Assembly (NCBI GenBank): GCA_010015805.1
Contig: ML978123.1
Location: 1,240,001-1,304,000 of the forward strand
Length of the DNA: 64,000 bases
Source of the DNA: Rhizodiscina lignyota
Lineage: Eukaryota > Ascomycota > Dothideomycetes > Aulographales > Rhizodiscinaceae
Direction of reading: 5' to 3'
Of this stretch, positions 49,059 through 60,280 are shown in pieces; within the stretch, counting starts at the first letter, position 1; each line of letters begins with the position of its first letter. The notes below the pieces were generated by a model, which did not search any database, was not told where the DNA came from, and saw only the letters and a list, made by a program, of their open reading frames with translations. The translations under genes and the position numbers were made by a program.

Positions 49059-51557
49059 TGTGCTAGTGTTGTCTTGTTCTGCGTGCGGCATAGAGTGGAA
49101 TGTGCTCTGGGTAGATGTTAGGCGCTATTTTGATTTTTTTATGCTCCATCTAGCTCATGAGGTCATGGTGACGGCCGAAGAGCCTTTTCATGAATGAAAG
49201 GCAGTCTATGCAATCCTATTTCATGGAAAGGAACGTGGCACGAAACGTGGGCGACGACGGTCGCACAGGAGATATGCACTTACCAGTAACAGCCGTTGGA
49301 TCCCGCCAGAGCTTCTGAAGCGTCGTAGATGAGAGCAGAGATGGATTTGGAGGCAGAATTAGAAGTGGAAGCAGGAGCAAAACACGAGAAGTGGAAGTCA
49401 ATTCAGGAGAGGCAGGGAATTCTGTTGAGCGATGGAGGTGTTGGAAGGCGATTTGATAACTGCTGTTTGCGTGCTGGGAGCCCGATCACATGTGAATTGC
49501 AAGCTCGCTCAACGCGTCCAAGCTTCACCAACCCACGTCGGACGTCACTGCTGCTCGCACGGCCTCTTCCGCTCGATAAGCGCGTATCCAGTCCCAATCC
49601 TGCTCCAACGCCCATGTCTCCTTAGTCCACGCATTCCCATCCCTCCATTAGCTCATCCGAAGCCGCCGTCAACTACTGCATCCCCTCGCGTAACAGGCAC
49701 TATAAACGAGAAGAACGACTTAGCCCGTACCAAAGCAACCGGAACGCTCCTATCAGAGTCCCCCTGACGCTCTTTGCGAACAGTGCAAGATAGCTGTCCA
49801 CTTTATTGACCACGAACATTCCAATCTGTAGCGCGCTTTTGGCTTTCTGCTAACAGCCCCGCGTCGCAGCTACCCCAAGGCATTCCTTCACGTTCGCCAA
49901 TCATGTTCTCAGACGATTACAGCTTATTTCACGAATCACGAAACCTTTTGCTGTGGATAAGCCCATCCGCAGGGAAGGCAGCAGTTGCAATGCATATGCG
50001 AGCACGCCATGAATGCGGAGAGATATCGCAGGACCCCGGGACTTCGAGAACCTTGGAAACAGGCTTGAAGCTGTCGCCAACCGCTGACCAGGGTTTGTGC
50101 GGAGTCTCCTCCTCCAATGCATACCTGCATTCCTGAAATACCCATCGGCACGATTGTGAGATATTTCCGGTGGGCAGAGAAACGTCACCTCCTGTCGCTC
50201 AACCACACTTCCTCTGGATGCGCATTCACGAATCCTACCTGACCTTAGAGTTTATGAGAACAGCTTTTAACACTTATGCATTCTCATCACATCCGCATAT
50301 AGAAACATTCACATTGCACACCCTCCTTGCATCTGTTCCTCGTCAGCGCTTTCCCCCATCTACATCGTCGCCAATTGCAATCTCGATCTGTTGATCCTCT
50401 CATATCATTCAATGCCATGCGCCTTCCCCGGCGGCTTACGTATTTCTTTGCCTTTGGTATCCGCATCGTCCGATATTGTTCCTTAGCAAGTAGTCCGCCC
50501 TATGTATACTCTACCTTTCCACGTGCGACGCGATACTTTCACATGCGCATCCGTATCCGCCAAGGCAACTTTTAAGTGGACCCTTTTCTCGTTCTCCAGC
50601 CTCATCCATGTCTCTTTTTTCCCCCAAAACCATGCACCTTCCAATCTTTAGGAGATCCACCAGAGCATGCAGGCGCTCCCGTAATCTAGCGATGGTGTTC
50701 CCGACAAACTTTGACAGGTTGAGGAGCGGCAAATCACCGCCGCCACCCCTGCTTGCAGCATTCGACTCCACACATACATCAACATCTGAGCCTCAACGCT
50801 TTGTTGTACGCCATATCACAGCGCCGTTATAGCGATTCTGCATACAGAGGCTAATAACGGCAGACGGACTTGCGGCTCGGCACGTGGAAATGGTGTCACT
50901 GTAATGCCGCGGATCTCGATTGATGGCGTAAAAGCTTTCTGAAACGGTCGAAACCCACAAATGCTTCGGTAATTGAATTTTCTGGATCGACAATTTCCCA
51001 AACTAGCTCATGGAAATAAACGACACTCGGCACCATTGAGCGGAAAGCGCCCGCGAGTTCCACCTTGAGCGAGATACATCAACTACTCGTGTAGCCGTCG
51101 GCGGAGTGAGTCTCATCAAGATAAACCACATGTGCTCCCTGTGGTCGATGTCCTCTCCATATCCCCACAGCATTCACATGCCAACAACATCATGTCAATG
51201 TCCCACAACATTAGAGCCGCAGCGGGAGAATGCAGGACGCCTAATCAGGAGAATTCCATACCAGAAGGGCCGATAAGGACGGAACCCACATGATATCAGG
51301 TGCTTCTAATCCTCCAGTCAACTCACCTCAGGGCAGCATTACGGTCGATACCCCAAGGTCTGGAGCCACTGTAATGCTTACCCCGGAGCGGCCGCTCCAT
51401 GCTTCTCCGCACTAAGCCTTGAGCTCTAACCTGCGGTCCCCGCAACGAAACATTGCCAGCGGCGAAACTACTTGCTCTAATCATCGCACATTTTACTAAA
51501 CTCCTATATAGAAATATACTCAATGTCATTGCATTCCTACACTTCCACTCAATCCTC
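49059..51557. other. Gene-poor region
   Basis: This 2.5-kb region lacks any recognisable gene. Small ATG-started frames of 74-77 codons (49903, 50608 on the plus strand) have no supporting feature. The first part serves as the CAP20 promoter. Together with the transposon relic that follows, it forms the largest gap of the window. Confidence 0.45.
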
Positions 51558-52081
51558 TCTATACTCGCAAGAGCCAAAATAGACTTTTATTCGAGCAGAA
51601 CAACGAAAGCAACTTCCGCAAGTCGACCAGGTCAACGGTGGTTAGAAAGGCGAAGGTAATGAGCTGGGAAGAACTTGAAAAAGTAAAAGCAGCACGTACT
51701 GCGAAAGTGCAAGCCGCTGCAGGTAAGAAAAAGCGCGGAAGGAAGCCAAAGAATCCTACACCAGAGGCAGAGGAAGCCACAGCGGGCAAGAAAGCCCGCG
51801 GTCGTAAACGTAAGTCTCCTACGACAGAGGTAGACACAACAACGTCAGGGAGGGCTAAAGTGGCGCGCGTAAGCGAAGTATCAGAGCCCAAGGCTCCAGT
51901 AGCGTGGATGAGCGAAGTGCAAGACCCAGCGAGCGCCTCAACGGCGCGGTCGACTGAAGCGCAAGAGCTAGCAGTGCAGTCCCTAATGGTGAGGATGACG
52001 GAAGCGCAAGTTGCGGAAGATGAGATCGCCACACGAGGGATGGAGAACTATTGCTTTGTTCTTCCGCTTGGTTCGGGTTGA
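51558..52081 (+). pseudogene. Relic of a Pogo/Fot1-type DNA transposon: C-terminal tail of the transposase
   Basis: The frame reads without a convincing start of its own (NNESNFRKSTRSTVVRKAKV, then MSWEELEKVKAAR). It goes on with two AT-hook-like Lys/Arg/Gly/Pro blocks (KKRGRKPKNP, ARGRKRKSP) and repeated Val-Ala-x-Met-Ser-Glu motifs, ending EIATRGMENYCFVLPL before a stop at 52079-52081. This layout is characteristic of the C-terminal tails of fungal DDE transposases of the Pogo/Fot1 group. The helix-turn-helix domain and the DDE catalytic region are missing upstream, so this is a 5'-truncated fragment. I see no terminal inverted repeats. Assignment rests on recalled family features, not on a search. 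Confidence 0.6.
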
Positions 52082-52978
52082 GGCAGGTTTGCGCGGGCTT
52101 CGCAACCTGTTATTGTATAGTAGAAAGGTGTCTTCTCGCATATTCGGCATAATGGTCGTACGGACAGGGAAATTGAGACTGGCACTTGATGTCTCTACAA
52201 GGCTTGTCATCCCTTATGTATTGCTATCGCCGCACTTGCGGTTATGGCGTTTGTTATGTCTTTCAGTCGTCACCGTCGCTATGCTTATTCCTCCCGCCAT
52301 GCTGCGTTGTGTCTCTTGTGATGACCACTGTCGCCATCACTGGACCCGCCGCTGCAACCACCGTATGGATCCTGAGGTACTTGTGCAGTCAATCGAGACC
52401 TGTTACTGGAGAGCAGACAACTGAATCAATGGTGGCAGGTACGACGAAGGCAATGAATGACAAGAACGTTGCGAAGGCACAAGCGGATAGGGATGCGGAG
52501 ACTAGGTAGTCACAGATAGGGTTGTCGTGAAGTTTCTTAAGGTCCTTCTCACTCCTAAAAATCCGCTGATCATGAGTCACCTGATTTACCTGGCGCACAT
52601 TCCTAGTTGCGCAAATGCGCATGACGTATGCCTTTCTATCCAACATGAATTGCAGCAGTGTCCTCGTTCTACTCTATGCCAGCCTCATACAAAAATCCTA
52701 AGGTTACCTACCAGTTGATTCGCAGGCCAAGGCCGTATGGGTTATTGTAAGGCGCTGGATTTGGAATATGTGGAGTATTTCGTTATGCAAGTGGATGACC
52801 AGACTGCGCCACGACGTTCGTCTGCAGCCCCCGCGACATCCAGGCAGTCTTTTCATAATCAACGTCTTCTCTCCATCGATCCTTGAGTTTTAGAGTTTGT
52901 GTTGACATGCTTAAGAAGCTACTCGAGTAGCGTCTGTCCCTTAACGCCCAGCCTTGTCCCCATGCCTCATGCCTCACA
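52082..52978. other. Region between transposon relic and NLR-like gene
   Basis: The 897-nt region is without a supported gene. It probably holds the rest of the transposon 3' flank and the promoter of the NLR-like gene. A 107-codon frame (52186-52509) starts with TTG and shows no family features. Confidence 0.4.
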
Positions 52979-55900
52979 ATGCGCCTCTTGGAGCGCAAAC
53001 CCGACGGCGATCTCGTCCTTCGCGAATTCACAAGTAAAGACGTGCCCCCTTATGCCATACTTTCTCATAACTGGGGGAGGGATGAGGTTAGCTTTCAAGA
53101 GGTAGAAGCCGGTACCGGCAGGAACAAGGCTGGCTGGAAAAAAATTAACTTCTGCGCCAAACAAGCCAACGCGGATGGCCTTCGATATATCTGGGTGGAT
53201 ACCTGCTGCATAGATAAGAAGAATGCGGTAGAGCTTTCAGAGGCTATCAACTCTATGTTTCGTTGGTACCAGAAGGCTGCGCGGTGCTACGTCTATCTCT
53301 CGGATGTCTCGATAGATGGAGAGCTCGGGCAATCCAAGTGTGAATGGGAAGTAGACTTTAGGGAAAGCCGATGGTTCACTCGGGGCTGGACGCTTCAGGA
53401 ACTGATCGCACCTGCGTCAGTGGAGTTCTTTAGCTTAGAAGGCAGGCGACTCGGGAACAAAATAACATTGGAGCCAACGATTCATGAGATCACCGGCATC
53501 TCCGCAAGTGTTCTCAGAGGAGATGCACTGTCGAATTTCACTATTGACGAGCGCATGTCATGGGCAGAACATCGAAACACCACCGTCGAAGAGGATAAAG
53601 CCTACTGTTTACTTGGTATTTTCGACGTGTCTATGCCATTGATTTACGGAGAGGGAACCAACAAGGCCTCAAGGCGGCTTAAAGAAGAGATTCACAAGTC
53701 TTACAAGGGTACGCAGCTCTTGTTGATACGGTGGCAGAATCAAAACTAATCAGCGTAGGCACTGACTTCGACCGATTTGCTGTTGGACTCAATCTCTTGG
53801 CTATTCCTGAAGCTGTACAGTTCGTTGCAAGAGAAACGGAACTCTCGGAGATGTACCAGCTACTTCACAGGCCTAGCGCTCGATCAGCAGTTGTCCTTCA
53901 CGGGCTTGGAGGAATTGGGAAGACTCAGTTGGCGATTGAGTACGCCAGACGACACAAGGAGAAATACACGGCAATCTTCTGGTTGAACGCAAATGACAAG
54001 AACTCACTTAAGCTGAGCTTTCGAGACATTGCTCAGCAGGTCCTAATGCATCAACCTTCAACCACTGTTCTGGCCAGCGTAAATCTAGACGAGGACCTTG
54101 ACCAAGTCATGAGCGCAGTCAAGGCCTGGCTCGACCTCCAAAAGAACACGAGGTGGCTGATGATCTATGATAATTACGACAATCCTAGAACACCTGGCAA
54201 TCCCGACGACTCTACAGTCGATATACGTCAATTCCTCCCGCGCTCTGACCACGGTTCGATTATCATTACGACACGATCGTCACAAGTCAGCCAAGGTCGT
54301 CGTATCCATGTCCAGAAGTTGGGAAGTATTCAGGAAGGTCTTGAGATTCTGTCGAATACGTCTAAACGGGAGAGTATTAATAACGGTGGGCAATTCGAGA
54401 CATTGAATGTAGTTCACGAGACTGACGCGAACAGATCCTGACGCAATAGTGCTGGTCAAGGAGCTTGACGGCCTGCCTCTGGCTCTGGCCACGGCTGGTG
54501 CTTACCTAGAACACGTGACGACGAGCTTCTCAGATTATCTTCGGCTCTACAAGGCGTCATGGCTAAAGCTTCTGACGACGAGTCCGCAATTGAGTTCCTA
54601 TGAAGACCGCAAACTATACACAACATGGCAAATTACCTTCGATCGGATCGAACAGCAAAATGCGGCATCAGCAAAATTACTCAAACTGTGGGCATATTTT
54701 GATAGGCAGGACGTGTGGTTCGAGCTTCTTCGACATGCAAACTCCGCCGACGATGAATGGATACAGAAGCTCACTGAGGACGAACTGAACTTTAACGAGG
54801 CTGTGACTCTGCTTTGTTCTTTTGGGCTAGTCGATTCAGATCGGCCACTTATGCAGCAATTCGGGCCTGACACGTATAGCGTGCACAGTTGTGTGCACTC
54901 ATGGTCGGTTTTTATACTTAACAAGGAGTGGGACGATAGCTTAGCAAGGCTGGCCTTGACTTGCGTGGCCTCAGAAGTTCCCGGCATAAATGAGAGAGAC
55001 TGGTTGCTCTTACAACGGCGACTCCTTCAGCACGCAACACAACTGGACCTCTTTATAGGGGATGGCAAGATGGATATAGCCGGACTTAGTTGGGCTCTTA
55101 ATAATCTGGGCACTCTTTTCTCCATCCAAGGCAAGCTGGCCGAGGCAGAGGAGATGTACATCCGAGCGATACAAGACTGTGAGGACGCACTCGGACCGAA
55201 GCACAAATGTACACTCGATACGGTCAACAACCTAGCTATCCTCTATGAGAAGCAAGGCAAGCTGGCCGAAGTAGAGGAGATGTATATCCGAGTACTACAA
55301 GGCTGTGAGGAGGCACTCGGACCGAAGCACATATCCACACTCCAGACAGCCAACAACCTAGCTAACTTCTACTCTGACCAAGGCAAGCTGGCCGAAGCAG
55401 ATGAGATGTACATGCAAGCGCTACAAGGCAAGGAGGAGGCACTCGGACCGAAGCACATATCGACACTCAAAACAGTCAGCAACCTAGCTGTCCTCTACTC
55501 TGACCAAGGCAAGCTGGCCGAAGCAGATGAGATGTACATGCAAGCGCTACAAGGCAAGGAAGAGGCACTCGGACCGAAGCACATATCGACACTCAAAACA
55601 GTCAGCAACCTAGCTGTCCTCTACTCTGACCAAGGCAAGCTGGCCGAAGCAGATGAGATGTACATGCAAGCGCTACAAGGCAAGGAAGAGGCACTCGGAC
55701 CGAAGCACACATCGACACTCCAGACAGTCAATAACCTAGCTATCCACTACTTTGACCAAGGCAAGCTGGCTGAAGCAGAGGAGATCTTTATCCGAGCGCT
55801 ACAAGGCAAGGAGGAGGCACTCGGACCGAAGCACATATCGACACTCAAAACAGTCAGCAACCTAGCTGTCCTCTACGAGAGCCAAGGCAAACTGGATGAG

Positions 55901-56242
55901 GCGGAGAAGATGCACGTTCGAGCGCTGCAAGGCTACGAGGATACTCTTGGCCCTGGACTTGTGTCGTCTTATCTACCGGCGGTGCACACTATGTGCGCCC
56001 TTGGTGACTTCTTCTCGCAAACCGGCCGAAAAGATATGGCAAAGACAATGTACAATCGAGCATTGTCTGGATATACCGCGGTCCTAGGACCTTCCTCAGA
56101 ACGGGTTGGTGAGATCGAACGTCGGCTTCAAGCATTACAACTTACGCCGGCTGAGACCGAGACTCAACATACGCCTACTGAGATTAGAACGTCCGAGACC
56201 AAATCTCCTCTACAGAGACTTTTCCGCAAGCTGAGAATATGA
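52979..56242 (+). CDS. NLR-like STAND protein: HET - NB-ARC - TPR
   Basis: Exons 52979-53708, 53759-54385 and 54435-56242 encode 1054 residues. The HET domain (residues 1 to about 150) shows MRLLERKPDGDLVL, PPYAILSHNWG, IWVDTCCIDK and RGWTLQELIAP. NB-ARC begins near residue 270, with P-loop GLGGIGKTQ (292-300), Walker-B-like WLMIYDN (376-382), IIITTRSS and GLPLALATAGAYL. From residue 662 run about eight 42-residue TPRs of the kinesin-light-chain type (LGPKHISTLKTVSNLAVLY). Both introns are about 50 nt with ctaat/ctgac branch sites, and removing them restores NB-ARC motifs across the junctions. In fungi such proteins control heterokaryon incompatibility and perhaps immunity: repeats sense a ligand, the NTPase oligomerises, and the HET effector triggers cell death. 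Two TPR units are identical in DNA. The frame is complete. Confidence 0.93.
55187..55942 (+). repeat. 126-bp tandem repeats encoding the TPR array
   Basis: Unit starts (gcactcggaccgaagcac) fall at 55187, 55313, 55439, 55565, 55691 and 55817, exactly 126 bp apart, with degenerate units before and after. Units 55439-55564 and 55565-55690 match at all 126 positions, silent sites included. The neighbours differ at roughly ten to thirty positions. The reading frame is preserved in every unit. Confidence 0.95.
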
Positions 56243-56953
56243 CTGATGGTTAGACCTCCGAGTCTAAGTAGTGCTGGCGTCGACTCACAACATAGAATCA
56301 GTTTAGGTCACAATTCCAGCGTAATGGTAGATGCAATTGCGATGTCCATCTGCTTGTGATGTACTCCGCCACGGAGGGAGTTTACATCGGTTTCGACAAA
56401 TAGAACCGGTTTGCTCAAGCTGGGATACTCATCTTATCTTATCAATCCCGGATGTGGTTAAAATGTATCACAAGGCGTGACGACGCGAGATACTAGCGAA
56501 GGGGGTTTACCGCCTACGAACATCATTGATGACGATTTTAGATCATCAGATGCATTGAGAACCTTGGTCTCTTACTTTATCTGGATTTAATAGGCACATT
56601 TTCACAGTCATGGTAAGAAGACCGTGGATATTAAGGCTGACTACTGCAATCAAAAGTAGACATTCTTATTGTACAACCAAGTACACACACCCAAGCGAGC
56701 GGCGTTTACCAGCTACCACAGTGGCATCATGGGTATCATGAAAACTAGAAAAGCAAACCCTACTTGGAATGAACAAGTGAAAAGGTCGGAAGAGTGGCGA
56801 CTGCATGTGACAATAGCCTTTCCTCCTCGTCCAGAAAGACATCCGCATCCCTGCTTTGTTCATCTGCCATTATCATTCCCAACGCTCATCATGACCGTGT
56901 TCTCTCACATTAAGCGAAGCGGCATTTTTTTCTTCTGTTCTTTCGCGTTCAGT
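56243..56953. other. Convergent 3' region, NLR-like gene / stomatin
   Basis: The 711-nt region lies between two stop codons. There is no gene or repeat that I can support. Confidence 0.5.
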
Positions 56954-58116
56954 TTAGATGTGCTCGACCACATTCGCGTTGATCGCGCTCTGGAGGCTGG
57001 GGTTGCCCACGCCGTACTCCTGATCCGCGCCTTGGGGGATGTATCTTGACGGGCCCTCGCCGTGCTCATCGGCCCTGGCCAGCTGCGCCTGGACAGTCTG
57101 GTTGGTAGCGGGCAGGAAGATGACCTTGCTGTTTGCGGACTTGGCCATCTGTTGCATCGCCTCAAGGTATCTGTGTCATACATTAGTATGCGGCTCTCAA
57201 ATTCACACGAGTCAAGAAAAACAAACCTTATCTGCATAGCGGGCGCACTGCTCAAGATATCGGCGGCCTGCCTCATCAACTTGGCGCTCTCGACCTCCGC
57301 CCTCGCCGCAATGACCTTGGCCTCACCAGTCCGCTTGCTCTGGGCGGCCATGCTCAAGCTATCCTGCAGCTCCTGGCTGAAGATGATGTCCTTGATGAGC
57401 ATGCTCTCGACCTCGCAGCCCCAGCCAGCAGCAATGTCTTCGACGATGCTGCGGATGTCCGTCGCAATCTCCTCGCGGCGCTCGATGACGTCCTGGAGGA
57501 GGCGTGCACCGACGACATGTCGGAGGGTGGTCTGCGTGCGCTCGACGAGCGCTTGGCGGATGTTGGTGATGCCGAATGCAGCCTTGTGCGGCGAGGTGAT
57601 GCGGTAGTAGATGACGGAGGTGAGGTAGAGCGACACGTTGTCCTTGGTCATGCACACTTGCTTTGGCACCTCTGTTGCGACTTGTCAGTTTCATTTGTCG
57701 CTGGGGAATTGCGCGCGCGCAGTCGCTAACTACTTACCGACAATCTGAATCTTGACATCCACCTGGATCAAGTTCTCGCTCAGCGGGTTGACCTTCACCA
57801 ATCCGGGGTCGACGGCGCGCGCGAATCGGCCAAAACGGGTCACGAGACCAACGTTGCCCTGGCTCACTGGCTTGTACGGGTTCGGGCAGACGATGCAGCA
57901 CGGGATGGCACCGCAGGTGCCGATGCAGCGACCGAGAGTTTCAATCATCGAACCGTACCAGCCATGCTGCGCCTCGTCCTCGGTGTCGGGCTTGATGACT
58001 TGCGCATACGAGGGCTGGAGGTCCTCGCGGCGAGGCGGCTGGACCTTGACAAGAGGAGGAGGGTCGCCGTGGGAAGCCTGGCCATTGACGGGCGCCTTGC
58101 CGTTGATGTCGCTCAT
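56954..58116 (-). CDS. Stomatin/SPFH (band 7) family membrane-scaffold protein
   Basis: Minus-strand exons 58116-57738, 57671-57227 and 57170-56954 encode 346 residues. A cytosolic N-terminus is followed by a Cys-rich hairpin segment (CIGTCGAIPCCIVCP, about 65-80), where stomatins are palmitoylated and inserted into the membrane. The PHB/SPFH domain runs from about 90 to 280 (NVGLVTRFGRF, RQALVERTQTTLRHVVG, EVESMLIKDIIF, AQSKRTGEAKVIAARAEVES). The C-terminus has the oligomerisation helix ILSSAPAMQIRYLEAMQQMA and a Gln/Asn-rich end. Stomatins form rings in cholesterol- or ergosterol-rich membrane and modulate channels. The gene is intact, and its splice junctions restore the family motif VPKQVCMTKDNVS. 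Confidence 0.94.
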
Positions 58117-60280
58117 TTTGAGATGCGAATTGATGTCTAGGGATGCTCGGATGTGGTGTTGTTGCGCTAAGGGCACTGTTTTCGCTCGAGGAATGATTGA
58201 GTTATGTAGAGAGGAAACAATCGAGGCTTAGTACTGCAATTATAGCTCCAGTTACGATAGTGAGATGCGAGTGAGATGCGCTGAAGCTCGAGTCGTCTGG
58301 GCGATGGAAACGTGAGAGTCGGCAGGCGAAACGGTACGTGCATCGTGATGTGATGTCCTTCTCTTATATTGCGAGCTAGTGCGGGGGCGGCCCCCTGCTA
58401 GCGCAAGGCGCTCATTGGGAAGGCTCAGAAAGCTTGTCACGACACCAAGCCCTGGCCCTCTCACGCCCTGTTCACGCCAGAGCGGGGCGGTGCTCCAGAG
58501 AGCCAGATCCTCGCCCGCGCAGGGATCACCTGGACGCGAGCGAATGGCGCCGAACGTCTGCGGCGTCGCTCCTCCTGCGAGCTGCGATTTGAGATATTTT
58601 CTGTCACCAGTCATATGAATGCGAGCATCCCGACCCTCGTCTCAGCAGCAGCCAGCAGTCCATGACGAGTCCAGTTTACGCGATAGTCAAATGCCTCTTT
58701 GCGCCATTTACCGTGATAGCGCAACGAGATGCGAGCGGGCAGCGAGGCCTCCGTACGTGCAATGCGACGATAATGCCTCACCATCGAGCCTATCCGAGCA
58801 GGCATCGCCGCCATCCCTGACATCGCCAGAAGGACTCGAGGAGGTGCACATCTGACCGAGGTCACGCCACGCGACAGGCTGATTCGAGTCGTGTCGCCCT
58901 CCAGACACTGCTGTCTTACCAATTCTTCGCTCTGCCAGGAGGTACTATTTGGCTTGGCCAGCTGCAAGGCGCAATCGTGTGGTAAGAGGTACTGCCGCGG
59001 ACATCGTAGCAACAACCACATCCACGCTTGTCGGGCCCTCTCCTCCTCTCGGATCTGTCCGGCAGGCGATCCGAGCAACTTGGCAAGGGAAGTGCACGCC
59101 GTTTTGCGAGGCTCAATCTGGCGCGTTCCCTGCCCTCGGTGCCTTAGGGCTGCTGTCCTGTTGGTGTTGGCCACTGAGCGCGGCCTCTTACTGCTTTCAA
59201 TGGCCCGCCGTTGCGCTCTGCGCTTGAGCGCTGCATTTACGCGCCTCGCTACACAGCGATTGCTATGTCACAGCCGCACTTATAGGCATGGAGCAGCTCG
59301 AGTAAGGCCGCGATATGTTGACCTTGGGGTCAGAGCAGCGGTAAAGTTGGTGAGGTCGGGGGCGTGATTTGCCTCCGGGCTGGTGGATAAAGGCGCAGTC
59401 ACTGCGCTGGTGCTGGATAACAGACAGCTAAGGCCCTCAAACGACGGCACCAACCGATGGACGAGACTTGCAACATTTCCCATGCGTAGCAACATACACA
59501 ACTGGAAGGTATCTGCGTCTCGTAGAGCGACTGGTTGAGCATTGACTGGGAATCGACAAGAGCACGGAAGTTACTGGGCCTCATATCAATGCTGGCGGCA
59601 TTGACAGTTGTCGACACTCAACATCAGGCTGCAGAATTCCCCCGTGTCAAATGAGTGAGGTTGATTCTATTACAGGCGATTCGCCAGCAATCATCCACCT
59701 GCATTCAATCAGTCAGTTGTCTTGAGATAGGCAATATCGTGAAGACTAAATTCCACAACTGGCAGGGACATTGAGTGCCAACAACATTTCAAACCAGATG
59801 CAAGATCAAGCACAATCATTAACCAATGATAGACTTCGCGAGTACCAGCAATGTATCAAAAGCGGACGCCAGAGCGAATCTAGTTACGCAGACAGACATG
59901 CCCGACTCGCCCGACAAAGGTTGAGAATGTTAACTTTCCCCCGGTTCTGGAGAGTATCTATCTGATTTATGATATACATCGGGGTGCTTGAGTTCCAATG
60001 ATCAAGCTGAGAAGGCCGAAATATTAGTTTACATACAGAGCATCAGCTCCAATCTCGGTCGAATCCAGTCATCCTTTCGTTTCGCCATACCGTCAACAGA
60101 ACTCCTCTAACGTACCGATGCACTTCCGCAGTGCCCTGATACCGCAACCAAATCGCAAATGATTCCCAGCCTACTCTATACAATCACTACCCAACCAATG
60201 GCTGAAACCAGTTTCGCGATCCTCCAAATCCGCGTGGGAATCCAGTTACCGCTTCCGTATGAAAACCCATTCATACCAGA
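58117..60280. other. Large intergenic region upstream of stomatin
   Basis: This is 2.16 kb. The section 58370-59260 is GC-rich and throws up long chance frames on both strands; the longest (58611-59174, -) starts with GTG and has no protein-like pattern. The section 59640-60280 is AT-richer and holds the 3' flank of the next gene. I see no RNA gene or mobile element. Confidence 0.45.

Noticed and set aside
51320-51557. Possible 5' part of the transposon
   Set aside because: No DDE, helix-turn-helix or inverted-repeat text could be read in any frame, so the relic is limited to the C-terminal tail.
53731-54441. Separate NB-ARC gene starting at 53731
   Set aside because: Its first codons overlap the end of the HET frame and lie in the proposed intron; splicing joins the two in the order known for fungal NLR-like proteins.
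58611-59174. 187-codon minus-strand frame in the GC-rich gap
   Set aside because: First codon is GTG, no family features, and equally long frames on the other strand overlap it.
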